Origin: Pseudomonadota bacterium
GTDB taxonomy: Bacteria > Pseudomonadota > Gammaproteobacteria > Burkholderiales > Rhodocyclaceae
Direction of reading: 5' to 3'
Length of the DNA: 52,484 nt
Assembly (NCBI GenBank): GCA_026399515.1
Contig: JAPLQT010000050.1
Span: 1-52,484 of the forward strand
Each line of letters opens with the position of its first letter. Position 1 is the first letter of the stretch. A program made the position numbers and the translations under genes. Below, piece after piece: positions 51,524 to 52,484 of the stretch. A model generated the notes under the pieces. It did no database searches. It was not told where the DNA came from and saw only the letters and a list, made by a program, of their open reading frames with translations.

Positions 51524-52484
51524 ATACACCATCCACCACCGGTAATCTTCCAACACTCCCATCCATCCCCCCAACCCGCTCCGGCACTGAGTATGCCTTC
51601 GCCATACCAGACGATGGACGCCGCGCCCTGGTGCGCGGCTGGCTGTGGCTGGGCTTGCTGGCGCTGATAGGCTCGGGCGTGTTTGCCGTGCTGCTGGTGC
51701 TTTCAAGAACTCCATACTTGCAGAACTTGTTCCCGGTGGCGGATTTCTTTCGCGTTGCCCTGGTGGTCCATGTCGATCTCTCTGTGCTGGTCTGGTTCGT
51801 TGCCCTGGCGGGCATGCTGTGGAGTATCAATGCGTCGGACCGCGGCCTGGCCTGGGGCAAGCTGGCCCTGACGCTGAGTGCGACTGGCGCCGCCTTGATG
51901 TCGCTGGCGCCGTTTTTCGATCGCGGCGAAGCGCTGATGGCCAACTATATTCCGGTACTGGACGGCCCGCTGTTTCTCGGCGGACTGGTGGTGTTCGCGC
52001 TCGGCGTCGGCGCGCTGGTGTTGCGTAGCCTGCTGCTGGCACCCCGGCTGGGCTGGGCTTTCGACGGCGGCGGTGTATTGCGTTTCGGCCTAAACGCAGG
52101 TGCCATTTCTGCCGCCGTGGCGCTGATGGCCTTCGTCTGGTCTTACGCGGTGGCACCGAATGAATTGAGCGGCAAACCCTATTACGAAATCCTCTTCTGG
52201 GGCGGCGGCCACGCCCTGCAATTCACATGGACCCTGTTGATGCTGGTGGCATGGCTGTGGCTGACCAGCGCGATCGGCGCTCGGGTGCCGCTCTCTCCGC
52301 GCGTCGCCCTGCTGATGTTCCTGCTCGCACTCTGCTGCGTCTTCGTCACGCCCTACGCATACCTGGCCTACGACATCGCCTCGGTCGAGCATCGCAACCT
52401 GCTCACCTGGGCGATGCGCATCGGTGGCGGCGTGGCGATCCTGCCGATGAGCCTGGCGGTGCTGGTGGCCTTGCGTCCGGTTTC
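51520..52484 (+). CDS. Divergent heme-copper subunit I-like membrane protein (3' end outside the window)
   Basis: 321 codons are visible from ATG 51520 and the frame is open at the window end. After a Pro/Ser/Thr-rich start come at least eight membrane helices. His84 in VVHVDLSVLVWF sits like the low-spin heme ligand of subunit I. WGGGHALQFTWTLL (His231) resembles the CuB helix, but there is no Tyr at +4 (Phe235). The expected HH pair is replaced by a single Glu-His in DIASVEHRNLLTW (Glu290-His291). This points to a distant heme-copper relative with an altered metal site, such as NO reductase-like families. The C-terminal heme ligands cannot be checked. Confidence 0.75.
   Translation, partial: MNTPSTTGNLPTLPSIPPTRSGTEYAFAIPDDGRRALVRGWLWLGLLALIGSGVFAVLLVLSRTPYLQNLFPVADFFRVALVVHVDLSVLVWFVALAGMLWSINASDRGLAWGKLALTLSATGAALMSLAPFFDRGEALMANYIPVLDGPLFLGGLVVFALGVGALVLRSLLLAPRLGWAFDGGGVLRFGLNAGAISAAVALMAFVWSYAVAPNELSGKPYYEILFWGGGHALQFTWTLLMLVAWLWLTSAIGARVPLSPRVALLMFLLALCCVFVTPYAYLAYDIASVEHRNLLTWAMRIGGGVAILPMSLAVLVALRPV

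Noticed and set aside
1-52484. tRNA, rRNA, CRISPR arrays, prophage or integrase genes.
   Set aside because: No such structures were seen on either strand; apart from the IS21 end at the left edge there is no sign of mobile DNA.

Overview
The window comes from the chromosome of a motile, GC-rich, respiring proteobacterium. The best fit is a betaproteobacterium of the Rhodocyclales/Nitrosomonadales kind. This rests on the protein families present (FlhDC together with FlhF/FlhG/FliA, paired MotAB and MotCD stators, CheV, CheD and CheZ) and on the mix of flagellar, chemotaxis and respiratory genes. No rRNA, tRNA, CRISPR array or origin was seen.

Layout. (1) 1-140 is the left end of an IS21-family element carrying the first codons of istA; it interrupts flgI. 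(2) 141-6241, minus strand: flgI(fragment)-H-G-F-E-D-C-B, the rod/hook/ring operon, with a very good sigma54 promoter in front of flgB; flgE carries a frameshift. (3) 6473-8221, plus strand: flgA, flgM (behind a good sigma28 promoter) and flgN. (4) 8267-16375, minus strand: motD, motC, fliA, flhG, flhF, flhA, flhB. (5) 16496-17821: an omega-amino acid aminotransferase. (6) 17950-33690, minus strand: a large chemotaxis block with two CheA kinases, CheZ, two CheY, two CheV, a broken STAS protein, CheB, CheD, CheR, CheW and two chemoreceptors. (7) 33837-36834: motB, motA, flhC, flhD. (8) 37110-41888: Nudix hydrolase, TonB-like protein, HNH nuclease, a broken YgiQ radical-SAM gene and two small proteins. 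(9) 41912-52484: a respiratory or nitric-oxide module. NnrS and two tandem CtaA/Cox15 proteins diverge from a plus-strand operon. That operon encodes a 49-residue membrane peptide, a CuA subunit II, a B-family heme-copper subunit I without the active-site tyrosine, heme O synthase, SCO/SenC, a cytochrome b-ferredoxin-MvhD fusion, an unknown membrane-anchored protein and a second, very divergent heme-copper-like protein cut by the window end.

How it fits together. FlhDC, sigma54, FliA and FlgM give a layered flagellar regulation scheme. The chemotaxis block looks like a cheY-cheZ-cheA set of the type found in Pseudomonas flagellar loci, joined to a cheY-cheA-cheW-mcp-cheR-cheD-cheB set. The last 10 kb is the most novel part: subunit I has glutamine where oxygen reductases carry the cross-linked tyrosine, it sits beside nnrS, and it comes with its own heme and copper assembly genes and a chimeric quinol/iron-sulfur protein. 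This suggests an sNOR-like nitric oxide reductase system with an unusual electron input.

Six genes are damaged or lack a normal start (flgI, flgE, flgN, the STAS gene, ygiQ, the heme-copper subunit I gene). The flgI damage is an insertion. The others may be real mutations or assembly errors, and raw reads would decide between these.
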